Assembly: GCF_006538365.1 (NCBI RefSeq)
Contig: NZ_BJKN01000001.1
Span: forward strand, 301,688-365,687
Length of the DNA stretch: 64,000 nucleotides
DNA from: Moorella sp. E308F
GTDB taxonomy: Bacteria > Bacillota > DSM-521 > Neomoorellales > Neomoorellaceae
Direction: 5' to 3'
How positions within the stretch are numbered: the first letter of the stretch is position 1; every line of letters starts with the position of its first letter. A program made the position numbers and the translations under genes. The notes beneath the pieces are model-generated. The model was not told the DNA's origin. It was given only the letters and a program-made list of their open reading frames with translations, and made no database searches. Shown in pieces: positions 1 through 6,534 of this stretch.

Positions 1-360
1 GAACCTACTTCCGAACTCGACCCCCGGGGGACCTTGGAAATATTGGCCCTCCTGCAGCGGCTCAACCGGGACTATGGTATAACCATCCTGTTGATTGAAC
101 AAAAAATTAGTGTCCTCGCCCCCCGGGTCCCCCGGCTGGTCTGTCTTAACAAGGGCCGCATCGTGGCCGATGCCAGCCCGCGTCAGATCCTGGCCCAGGA
201 GAAATTGACGACCGAACTGGGCCTGGAGGTACCCCCGGTGACAGCCCTGTTCCGAATGCTACGCCGGGCCGGCGTCTATCACGGCGACCTGCCCCTGGAG
301 GTAGACGAAGGCCGGCGGGAACTGGAGCGCCTGCTGGGGCACCAGGCGTCCAGGACATAG
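1..360 (+). CDS. ECF transporter ATPase EcfA-type, C-terminal part only
   Basis: This is the last ~119 codons of an ABC ATPase; the frame is open from base 1, so the start lies outside the window. The first residues read EPTSELDPRG, which is the end of Walker B plus the D-loop, so Walker A and the signature motif are upstream. It sits 27 nt before a second ATPase and EcfT, the usual EcfA-EcfA'-EcfT order of energy-coupling-factor importers for vitamins or transition metals. Odd point: the switch (H-loop) region reads LLIEQK, with Gln where a His normally follows the beta strand. This half may therefore be catalytically impaired, with the second ATPase providing the intact H-loop. The substrate-binding S component is not visible. 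Confidence 0.85.
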   Translation, partial: EPTSELDPRGTLEILALLQRLNRDYGITILLIEQKISVLAPRVPRLVCLNKGRIVADASPRQILAQEKLTTELGLEVPPVTALFRMLRRAGVYHGDLPLEVDEGRRELERLLGHQASRT

Positions 361-387
361 CAACCTATATCTGGAGGCGCAAAAAAA

Positions 388-1233
388 ATGATCCGGGCTG
401 AAAATGTAGAGTTTACTTACCCCAACGGTTTCCAAGCCCTCAGGGACCTGTCTTTTCATATCCGGTCCGGGGAATTCGTGGCCGTCATCGGCCAGAACGG
501 CGCCGGGAAAACCACCCTCCTCAAGCTCCTGAACGGGCTTCTTAAACCCACAGCAGGCAGGATCCTCATCGGCGGCCTGGATACGTCCCGAGCGCGGGTG
601 GCTGAACTGGCGCGCAAGGTAGGTTTCCTTTTTCAAAACCCGGATCACCAGATCTTCCTGCCCACCGTCAGGGAAGAACTGGCCTTCGGCCCTAAGAATT
701 TAGGTCTCAAAGGGGCGGCCCTGGCAGATAGGGTGAAGGATGCGGCTGCCGCCGTAGGCCTCACTCCTTACCTTGACGTTAACCCCCGGCAGCTCAGCAA
801 AGGCCAGCGCCAGCGGGTGGCCCTGGCCTCCGTCCTAGCCATGCAGCCGGAAGTCCTGGTCCTGGACGAACCCACCACCGGCCAGGATTACCGCGAAGCC
901 CTGGAAATAATGAGGCTTGTCAAAAAGCTGCACCAGCAGGGCCACACTGTACTCCTCGTCAGCCACGATATGGAAATGGTGGCCCGCTTCGCCAGCCGGG
1001 CCCTGGTCCTGGGGGAAGGGCGGCTGCTCCTGGATGGGCCCGTGGCGACAGTTTTTGCCCGGGAAGATATCCTGAACGCCGCCGGCCTCGTACCTCCCCA
1101 GGTCATCCAGCTCGCCCGGCCTTACCAGGAACAGGGACTCCTGCGCCCCGTCCTGACGGTAGAAGAATTGTATGCCGAAATTATCGCCGCTTTAAGGGGT
1201 GAGGTAGATGACCGGCAAGTCCTTCCTGCATAA
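388..1233 (+). CDS. ecfA: ECF transporter ATPase (EcfA/CbiO family)
   Basis: A 281-aa ATPase of an energy-coupling-factor importer, acting at the cytosolic face of the membrane. Visible motifs are Walker A GQNGAGKT (residues ~35-42), a Q-loop near FLFQNPDHQ, the signature LSKGQRQRVALAS, Walker B VLVLDEPTTGQD and an intact H-loop LLVSHD. The length is normal for EcfA. The ATG follows a ctggaggcg ribosome-binding site. The stop overlaps the next gene (EcfT) by 26 nt, so the two are translationally coupled. The partial upstream ATPase is probably its heterodimer partner. The substrate cannot be told without the S component. Confidence 0.93.
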   Translation: MIRAENVEFTYPNGFQALRDLSFHIRSGEFVAVIGQNGAGKTTLLKLLNGLLKPTAGRILIGGLDTSRARVAELARKVGFLFQNPDHQIFLPTVREELAFGPKNLGLKGAALADRVKDAAAAVGLTPYLDVNPRQLSKGQRQRVALASVLAMQPEVLVLDEPTTGQDYREALEIMRLVKKLHQQGHTVLLVSHDMEMVARFASRALVLGEGRLLLDGPVATVFAREDILNAAGLVPPQVIQLARPYQEQGLLRPVLTVEELYAEIIAALRGEVDDRQVLPA

Positions 1234-1963
1234 ACTCAACCCCCTTACCAAAGTCGTCTGGTCCCTGGCCGTTATTACCCTGGCCTTTGTCTACCAGAAC
1301 CCCCTGCCGCTCCTTGGCCTCTGGGCCTCGGTCCTGGCCGTCGCCCTGATTGGTAAAGTGTTGCGGGAAATCTTGCCCGCCATCCGGGGGCTGATCATCT
1401 TTGCCGCCATCTTTTTCCTCTTTCAGGTCTTTTTAATCGACGAGGGCCAGGTTGTTTTTACCCTGGTACCCGGCACCGGCATCGGCCGCATCACCGACGT
1501 AGGGCTCAAGGCCTGCACCATGCTCGCTTTAAGGATGCTGGCCATGACTTCCACCATTCCCGTTCTCCTGGCCACCACCCCGCCCAAGGATATGATTGTC
1601 GCCTTTGTGGAAAAACTCAAGGTGCCCTATACTTACGCCCTGATGCTGGTAACCTCTTTAAGGTTTATCCCTACCCTGCAGGAAGAATTGAGCCTGGTCA
1701 TCCAGGCCCAGCGGGCCCGGGCCTACGACCTGGAAGGCCGTAATATTATCAAGCGCTTTCTGGCCCTCATCCCCCTGGCCATCCCTCTCCTCCTCATGTC
1801 CGTCCAGCGGGCCCGGACCATGGCCATCTCCATGGAAACCCGCGCTTTTGGCGCCGGCCCCCGTACCAGCCTGCACACCTCGACCTTCCAGTTACTGGAC
1901 ATAGGGGTAATCTCTTCGTGCCTGCTCCTGACAGTTATTCTCGCGGTTGTATCGCTGCGTTAA
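1208..1963 (+). CDS. ecfT: ECF transporter transmembrane protein EcfT
   Basis: A 251-aa polytopic membrane protein that couples the ATPase pair to an S component. The hydrophobic segments span roughly residues 15-75, 100-125 and 170-250. Two Ala-Arg motifs typical of the EcfT coupling helices are visible: QRARAYD near residue 170 and METRAFG near residue 209. The start ATG lies inside the preceding ATPase gene, after a gggtgagg ribosome-binding site. A strong terminator follows within 20 nt, so this is the last gene of the operon. Confidence 0.92.
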   Translation: MTGKSFLHKLNPLTKVVWSLAVITLAFVYQNPLPLLGLWASVLAVALIGKVLREILPAIRGLIIFAAIFFLFQVFLIDEGQVVFTLVPGTGIGRITDVGLKACTMLALRMLAMTSTIPVLLATTPPKDMIVAFVEKLKVPYTYALMLVTSLRFIPTLQEELSLVIQAQRARAYDLEGRNIIKRFLALIPLAIPLLLMSVQRARTMAISMETRAFGAGPRTSLHTSTFQLLDIGVISSCLLLTVILAVVSLR

Positions 1964-1981
1964 GATTATCCACCCGGTAAT

Positions 1982-2022
1982 GCATTAGCCCCGGTATTGT
2001 AACCGGGGCTAATGCGTTTTTT
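1982..2022 (+). terminator. Rho-independent terminator of the ECF operon
   Basis: A perfect 14-bp stem (GCATTAGCCCCGGT pairing with ACCGGGGCTAATGC) with a 6-nt loop is followed by GTTTTTT. It lies 18 nt after the EcfT stop codon. Confidence 0.95.
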
Positions 2023-2071
2023 GGCATCAGGTATCGGGCGAGTTTTAATGTAAAAGGATTTCGGGGATTCC

Positions 2072-2117
2072 TTGACTGGAGTTATTTTTAAGTATATACT
2101 TAAGGTAAACTTAAGTT
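2072..2117 (+). promoter_or_regulatory. Promoter and palindromic operator of the Phd/PIN module
   Basis: TTGACT (2072-2077), a 17-nt spacer and TATACT (2095-2100) form a near-consensus sigma-A promoter. A perfect 16-bp palindrome TTAAGTATATACTTAA (2088-2103) covers the -10 box, and a shorter palindrome AACTTAAGTT follows at 2108-2117. Antitoxins of this class autorepress by binding palindromes over their promoter, so these are the likely operators (inference). Confidence 0.8.
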
Positions 2118-2147
2118 CTAACTAATACCTTCTTGGGGGGAAACGCA

Positions 2148-2408
2148 TTGGAATTTGCCACTAGCAAGGAGCTACGTATTTATACCGGAAAGATATTAGA
2201 GAAGGTTAGGGCTGGGGAACGTTTTGCCATTACCCATCGGGGTAAGCCTGTGGCATGGCTAATACCCTTTGAAAATGACACTCCCGAAGAATTTTCCCCT
2301 CTCCCCTATCATGAGGCGTGGGCAGATATTGAACGGGCCCTGGAAGCCAGCGAGCCATATTACCCTGACTGGCACGAAGCTCTCAAGGAAAGCAGGAGGC
2401 AAAAGTGA
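2148..2408 (+). CDS. Type II antitoxin, Phd/YefM-like
   Basis: An 86-aa protein with the Phd/YefM N-terminal DNA-binding fold: the segment ATSKELRIYTGKILEKV followed by VRAGERFAITHRGKPVAWLIP is typical (a rule such as 'ithrGkpvA.l.p'). The C-terminal acidic/aromatic tail would wrap the toxin. I chose TTG at 2148 because a GGGGGG ribosome-binding site lies 7 nt upstream; an in-frame TTG at 2133 lies within that site. The gene overlaps the PIN toxin by 4 nt (GTGA), and a palindrome-covered promoter lies just upstream. Confidence 0.85.
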   Translation: MEFATSKELRIYTGKILEKVRAGERFAITHRGKPVAWLIPFENDTPEEFSPLPYHEAWADIERALEASEPYYPDWHEALKESRRQK

Positions 2409-2860
2409 TATTCGTAGATTCTGATGTATTACTAATCGACCTGCGCTATCGCCGTGACCCTAAGTATAAAGAAAACGCTGCTTTTTTAGCCGGGCTCAAG
2501 CATGGCAAGCAACAGGGTATTACATCGATCTTCAATGTTTTAGAGGTATGTGGTATCCTTTCCTATAACTTAAACGAGCAGCAGCTATTAAACCTTTATT
2601 GTCATTTGCCGACCCATTACAACCTGCAAATTTACCCGCCCTCAAAGGAGTACCTGCCGCGCCTAACAGTAAAAAGTATCCTGGCCATCATAAGCAAAAA
2701 GGCCAGCTTTGGTGATGCACTGATTATCTATACGGTACGAAACATGGGTCCACTGGTATCGCACTATGTTAGCTGGAACGCCAGGCATTTCCTCCAGCAG
2801 TTGTCCATACCAGCTTTGACGCCAGCAGAGGCCCTGGAAGCTGGAATTTTAGCGGGATAA
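2405..2860 (+). CDS. PIN-domain toxin (VapC-like RNase)
   Basis: A 151-aa PIN-domain protein. The N-terminal strand MIFVDSDVLLIDL supplies the first catalytic Asp residues. The ASFGDALIIYTVRNMG segment (residues ~97-113) supplies the later acidic residue, and the end has a strand with WNARHF similar to 'TwD.khF' of PIN proteins. PIN toxins are Mg-dependent ribonucleases. The gene starts with GTG overlapping the antitoxin stop, the standard antitoxin-first order. The target RNA cannot be inferred from sequence. Confidence 0.82.
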   Translation: MIFVDSDVLLIDLRYRRDPKYKENAAFLAGLKHGKQQGITSIFNVLEVCGILSYNLNEQQLLNLYCHLPTHYNLQIYPPSKEYLPRLTVKSILAIISKKASFGDALIIYTVRNMGPLVSHYVSWNARHFLQQLSIPALTPAEALEAGILAG

Positions 2861-2953
2861 TGCACATCGAGAAAAAGCCTGCCCTGAAAAAAGGTTGCCC
2901 CGGCCGTATAACTATACCCTTTGCGGTAAAGGTTAATTAAGGGGTGCCCTTGC

Positions 2954-3406
2954 TTGGAAGAAAAAGAGCTCATACGGAGCCTCAACTGGTTCTATACCCT
3001 GGAAATCGAGCAGGTAGACCTCTATAAGAGCCAGGCCCGGGCAGCAACGGACATTTACCTGCGGCAGGTGCTGACCCGGGTAGCGGCTATGGAACAGGAA
3101 CACGTCATCAACCTGGAAGCGGAAATCAGGCGCCGCGGCGCCATCCCGACCCGTGCCGGAGCCATTATTGCTCCCCTCCTGGGGGTGGCAACCGGGACCA
3201 TCTTCAACTGGACCAATACCCGCACCCTCCTCTGGGCCAACATTACTTTAGAAGAAAAGGCCATGGCTGACTACAAACGGCTGATTCTTAAAGTTGCCGA
3301 AAAACCCCTTTTTAACCTCCTCTGGAGCCACCTCATTGATGAAGACCTGCATGCCGCCTGGTTCAGCAATAAGCTGAAAGAGCTGGACCGCCTGGCCCGG
3401 TATTAA
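2954..3406 (+). CDS. Ferritin-like di-iron protein (rubrerythrin/VIT1 N-domain type)
   Basis: A 150-aa four-helix protein. A full set of di-iron ligands is visible: E in YTLEIEQVDLY, ExxH in MEQEHVINL, E in ITLEEKAMADY, and ExxH in IDEDLHAAW. A central small-residue stretch (AGAIIAPLLGVATGT, ~72-87) may be a membrane-embedded or buried hairpin as in Coq7/VIT1-related families. The TTG start follows ggggtgccc. Its position just before the Rrf2-cyd block suggests a role in iron storage or oxygen/peroxide detoxification; this is inference. The exact subfamily is not certain. Confidence 0.75.
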   Translation: MEEKELIRSLNWFYTLEIEQVDLYKSQARAATDIYLRQVLTRVAAMEQEHVINLEAEIRRRGAIPTRAGAIIAPLLGVATGTIFNWTNTRTLLWANITLEEKAMADYKRLILKVAEKPLFNLLWSHLIDEDLHAAWFSNKLKELDRLARY

Positions 3407-3426
3407 CAGGATGGTAATAGAAAAAC

Positions 3427-3455
3427 TTGACAGGAAAAATAGGATGAGTTATTAT
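3427..3455 (+). promoter_or_regulatory. Promoter of the Rrf2 regulator gene
   Basis: TTGACA (3427-3432), a 17-nt spacer and TATTAT (3450-3455) make a strong sigma-A promoter 50 nt upstream of the Rrf2 start. The operator-like motif at 3466-3486 lies immediately downstream of the -10. Confidence 0.85.
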
Positions 3456-3465
3456 TACTATAAAA

Positions 3466-3486
3466 TATACCAAATGAATATACTTT
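3466..3486 (+). promoter_or_regulatory. Putative Rrf2 operator, copy 1
   Basis: The motif TATAC-N8-TATACTTT is placed around +5 to +25 of the Rrf2 promoter. The same motif with the same 8-nt spacing (TATAC-N8-TACACTTT) recurs at 3954-3974 in front of cydA. A shared site at regulator and target promoters is the expected pattern for an autoregulated local repressor (inference). Confidence 0.6.
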
Positions 3487-3505
3487 AGACTGGAAGTAGT
3501 TTTAC

Positions 3506-3916
3506 ATGCGCTTAAACCAGGCCACCGATTATGCCTTCCGCGCCGTCCTGTACCTGGCGAAACTGGAACCGGGCACCATCGCCGAAGCCCAGACGATTGC
3601 TTCCCGCGAAGATATCCCCATGCGCTTCTTGCTTAAAATCATGCGTTCCCTGGTCCAGGCCGGAATAGTGCAATCCTACCGCGGTGTCAGCGGCGGTTTT
3701 GCCCTGGCCCGGCCGGCGCGGGAAATTACCCTGCTGGATGTCGTCGAAGCTGTAGAGGGACCGGTTAGCATTAACCGCTGCCTTCTGGACCCGGAGTACT
3801 GTAATAAACACGGCGCTCCTTGTTGCCCGGTACACCGGGCCCTGGGCGCAGTCCAGGACGCCCTGCGCCGGGAGTTGGAGCGTTACAACTTCGCCGAGCT
3901 GGCCGGGAAAAATTGA
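3506..3916 (+). CDS. Rrf2-family Fe-S transcriptional regulator
   Basis: A 136-aa winged-helix regulator. The N-terminus MRLNQATDYAFRAVLYLA is diagnostic for Rrf2 (IscR/NsrR/RsrR). The cluster region near residues 92-107 has Cys residues spaced C-x6-C-x6-CC, allowing three-Cys ligation of an iron-sulfur cluster. Family members sense Fe-S status, NO or redox state. It is transcribed toward cydAB and shares an operator-like motif with the cydA leader, so it probably controls the bd oxidase in response to oxygen or NO. The specific signal is not readable from sequence. Confidence 0.9.
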   Translation: MRLNQATDYAFRAVLYLAKLEPGTIAEAQTIASREDIPMRFLLKIMRSLVQAGIVQSYRGVSGGFALARPAREITLLDVVEAVEGPVSINRCLLDPEYCNKHGAPCCPVHRALGAVQDALRRELERYNFAELAGKN

Positions 3917-3953
3917 GTAAAGACTTGAAAGGAGGGATTATTTTCAAATAAAC

Positions 3954-3974
3954 TATACTATTTGGGTACACTTT
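3954..3974 (+). promoter_or_regulatory. Putative Rrf2 operator, copy 2, in the cydA leader
   Basis: TATAC-N8-TACACTTT lies 29-49 nt upstream of the cydA ATG and includes a possible -10 hexamer TATACT (3954-3959). It matches the 3466-3486 site at 12 of 13 conserved positions with identical spacing. Confidence 0.55.
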
Positions 3975-4002
3975 GATGTATTTTGAGGGGAGGAGAAAAG
4001 TT

Positions 4003-5388
4003 ATGGATGCACTCTTGCTGGCCAGGTGGCAGTTCGGGATTACCTCAGTTTATCACTTCCTCTTCGTCCCCCTGACCCTGGGACTATCAGTCCTGGTGGC
4101 CATCATGGAAACCATCTACGTCCGCACTGGTGATGAAACTTACAAGAACATGGCCCGCTTCTGGGGCAGGCTCTTCCTCATCAACTTTGCCATGGGCGTG
4201 GTGACCGGTATCGTCCAGGAGTTTCACTTCGGCATGAACTGGTCCGAGTACTCCCGTTTCGTCGGGGATATCTTCGGCGCCCCCCTGGCCGTAGAAGCCC
4301 TGGCCGCTTTTTTCCTGGAATCCACCTTTCTGGGCCTGTGGCTCTTTGGCTGGGATAAGCTGCCTAAAGCCCTCCACGCCGCCTGCATCTGGCTGGTGGC
4401 CTTCGGAACCAATCTTTCCGCCTTCTGGATCCTGGTGGCCAACTCCTTTATGCAGGAGCCGGTGGGCTATGTCTTGCGTAACGGCCGGGCCGAGATGACG
4501 GATTTCTTCGCCCTGCTGACCAACACCCATGTGCTCTATCAATTCCCCCACACCGTCCTGGCCGGCTTTGTGACAGCCTCCTTTTTCGTCATGGGGATCA
4601 GTGCCTACCACCTCCTGCGGCAAAGCCAATTAGATCCCTTCCGCCGTTCCTTCCGGCTGGCTTTGATAACGGGCGTCATCAGCAGCCTGCTGGTGGCGGC
4701 CGTCGGCCACTTCCAGGGCCAGTACCTGGTCAATGCCCAGCCCATGAAGATGGCAGCCGCCGAAGCCTTGTGGGAGAGTGCCGATCCGGCCCCCCTGGCC
4801 CTGGTGGCCCTGGTTGATACAAAAGACCAGACCAATACCTTCGAGATTAAGATTCCCGCCCTGGCCAGTTTTCTTGCCTATAACAGCTTCCAGGGCGAGG
4901 TTAAAGGCCTGAAGGATCTTCAGGCCGCGGCAGAGGCCAGCTACGGCCCCGGCAATTATATCCCGCCGGTCGCCCCGGTCTTCTGGAGCTTCCGCCTGAT
5001 GGTCGTCGCCGGGCTGTGGTTAATTTTACTGTCCCTTTACAGCCTGTACCTGTGGCGGCGGAGACGCCTGGAAGAAAAACCCCTGGTCCTTAAAGCCCTC
5101 CTCTGGAGCATTCCTGTGCCCTATCTCGCCAACACCGCCGGCTGGTTGATGGCCGAGATCGGTCGCTATCCCTGGATTGTCTACGGGCTGCAGCGGGTCG
5201 AGGCGGCCGTCTCGCCCGGGGTATCCGCCGCCGCTATTTTGACGACCCTGGTGGCTTTTACCCTGCTGTACGGGGTCCTGGCGGTAGCCGACGTCTACCT
5301 CCTGGCTAAATACGCCCGGCAGGGTGTTGAGACAACTCCTGCCACCAGGATGTTAGATAATTCCGGGGAGGTATCCTTATGGATCTAA
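4003..5388 (+). CDS. cydA: Cytochrome bd ubiquinol/menaquinol oxidase subunit I
   Basis: A 461-aa membrane subunit that oxidises quinol and carries hemes b558, b595 and d, reducing O2 to water. Key residues are in place: His18 in SVYHFLFVPLTLG (heme b595 ligand), Glu98 and Glu106 in the AVEAL...FFLEST helix, His183 in YQFPHTVLAG (heme b558 ligand) and the GRYPWIVYG motif near the C-terminus. The quinol loop is short. I chose ATG 4003 because a ggggaggagaaaag ribosome-binding site precedes it; the upstream in-frame TTG at 3973 lacks one. It overlaps cydB by 10 nt. A bd oxidase in an acetogen is best explained as an oxygen scavenger. Confidence 0.96.
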   Translation: MDALLLARWQFGITSVYHFLFVPLTLGLSVLVAIMETIYVRTGDETYKNMARFWGRLFLINFAMGVVTGIVQEFHFGMNWSEYSRFVGDIFGAPLAVEALAAFFLESTFLGLWLFGWDKLPKALHAACIWLVAFGTNLSAFWILVANSFMQEPVGYVLRNGRAEMTDFFALLTNTHVLYQFPHTVLAGFVTASFFVMGISAYHLLRQSQLDPFRRSFRLALITGVISSLLVAAVGHFQGQYLVNAQPMKMAAAEALWESADPAPLALVALVDTKDQTNTFEIKIPALASFLAYNSFQGEVKGLKDLQAAAEASYGPGNYIPPVAPVFWSFRLMVVAGLWLILLSLYSLYLWRRRRLEEKPLVLKALLWSIPVPYLANTAGWLMAEIGRYPWIVYGLQRVEAAVSPGVSAAAILTTLVAFTLLYGVLAVADVYLLAKYARQGVETTPATRMLDNSGEVSLWI

Positions 5389-6383
5389 CTGTCCTCTGGT
5401 TTATCCTGGTAGCCGTCCTTTTTGCCGGCTTCTTTTTCCTGGAGGGCTTTGACTACGGCGTCGGTATCCTGCTGCCCTTCCTGGGGAAAAGCGATGGGGA
5501 ACGCCGCGCCATCATCAACAGCATCGGCCCCTTCTGGGACGGCAACGAGGTGTGGATGCTCACCGCCGGCGGGGCCATGTTTGCCGCCTTCCCCCACTGG
5601 TACGCCACCCTTTTCAGCGGCTTTTACCTGGCGTTATTCCTTATCCTCGTCGCCCTGATCGTGCGCGGGGTAGCCTTTGAATTCCGCAGCAAGGATGACC
5701 GCCCGGCCTGGCGTAACTTCTGGGACTGGATGCTTTTCCTGGGGAGCCTCTTGCCGGCCCTCCTCTGGGGCGTGGCCATGGCCAACCTGATCCGGGGCGT
5801 ACCCATTGACGCCCGCATGCAGTATGCCGGTACCTTTTTCGATCTCCTTTCTCCCTACACCCTGCTGGGGGGCTTGACCTCTCTTCTCCTTTTCACCCTG
5901 CAGGGGGCACTTTTCCTGGCCCTCAAAACCGGGGATGAACTGCCGCAGCGCGCCCGGCAGGCGGGGCTAAAGATAGGTACCGGCGCTGTGGCGGCCCTCC
6001 TCCTGCTGCTAATTATGAGTTACCGGGAAACCGACATCTTTACCCGGATGGTACCCGGAATCGCCGCCTGGGGCGCCCTGGTGGCCCTTCTCCTGGCCTG
6101 GTGGTCGCTCAGCTCCCGGAGCTACGGCGGGGCTTTTATCTTGAACGGTCTGGCCATCCTCCTGGGCACTGCGGCTCTCTTTGGCGGCCTCTTTCCTCGG
6201 GTAATGGTTTCCAGCCTGAATCCCCGATGGAGCCTGACCATTTACCAGGCCTCCTCCAGCCCCTATACCCTTAAAGTTATGACCATCGTCGCCCTCACCC
6301 TGGTACCGGTGGTCCTCCTTTACCAGTGCTGGACCTACTGGGTATTCCGCCAGCGGGTTAAGGCCAGGGACATGGAATATTAG
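5379..6383 (+). CDS. cydB: Cytochrome bd oxidase subunit II
   Basis: A 334-aa multi-spanning partner of CydA. The N-terminal FFFLEGFDYGVGILLPFLG segment is highly characteristic of CydB, and FWDGNEVWML follows at ~50-60. Length and hydrophobic profile are normal. The ATG overlaps the cydA stop by 10 nt with an internal ggggagg ribosome-binding site. A 151-nt gap without recognisable features separates it from the CydDC gene. Confidence 0.95.
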   Translation: MDLTVLWFILVAVLFAGFFFLEGFDYGVGILLPFLGKSDGERRAIINSIGPFWDGNEVWMLTAGGAMFAAFPHWYATLFSGFYLALFLILVALIVRGVAFEFRSKDDRPAWRNFWDWMLFLGSLLPALLWGVAMANLIRGVPIDARMQYAGTFFDLLSPYTLLGGLTSLLLFTLQGALFLALKTGDELPQRARQAGLKIGTGAVAALLLLLIMSYRETDIFTRMVPGIAAWGALVALLLAWWSLSSRSYGGAFILNGLAILLGTAALFGGLFPRVMVSSLNPRWSLTIYQASSSPYTLKVMTIVALTLVPVVLLYQCWTYWVFRQRVKARDMEY

Positions 6384-6534
6384 GAGTTAGAGGCCGGTGG
6401 CTTGCCGGAACTGGCTACTTCCCTTCTTGTTTCGAAAGTACGGCAAAAGGTGAACGGGGCTAGCCAAGAGTTTTCGAATACGCACCAGAAAGGGTTAGAG
6501 CAAGGAAGGTCCTGCGGAGAGAGGGGAAGGTAAT

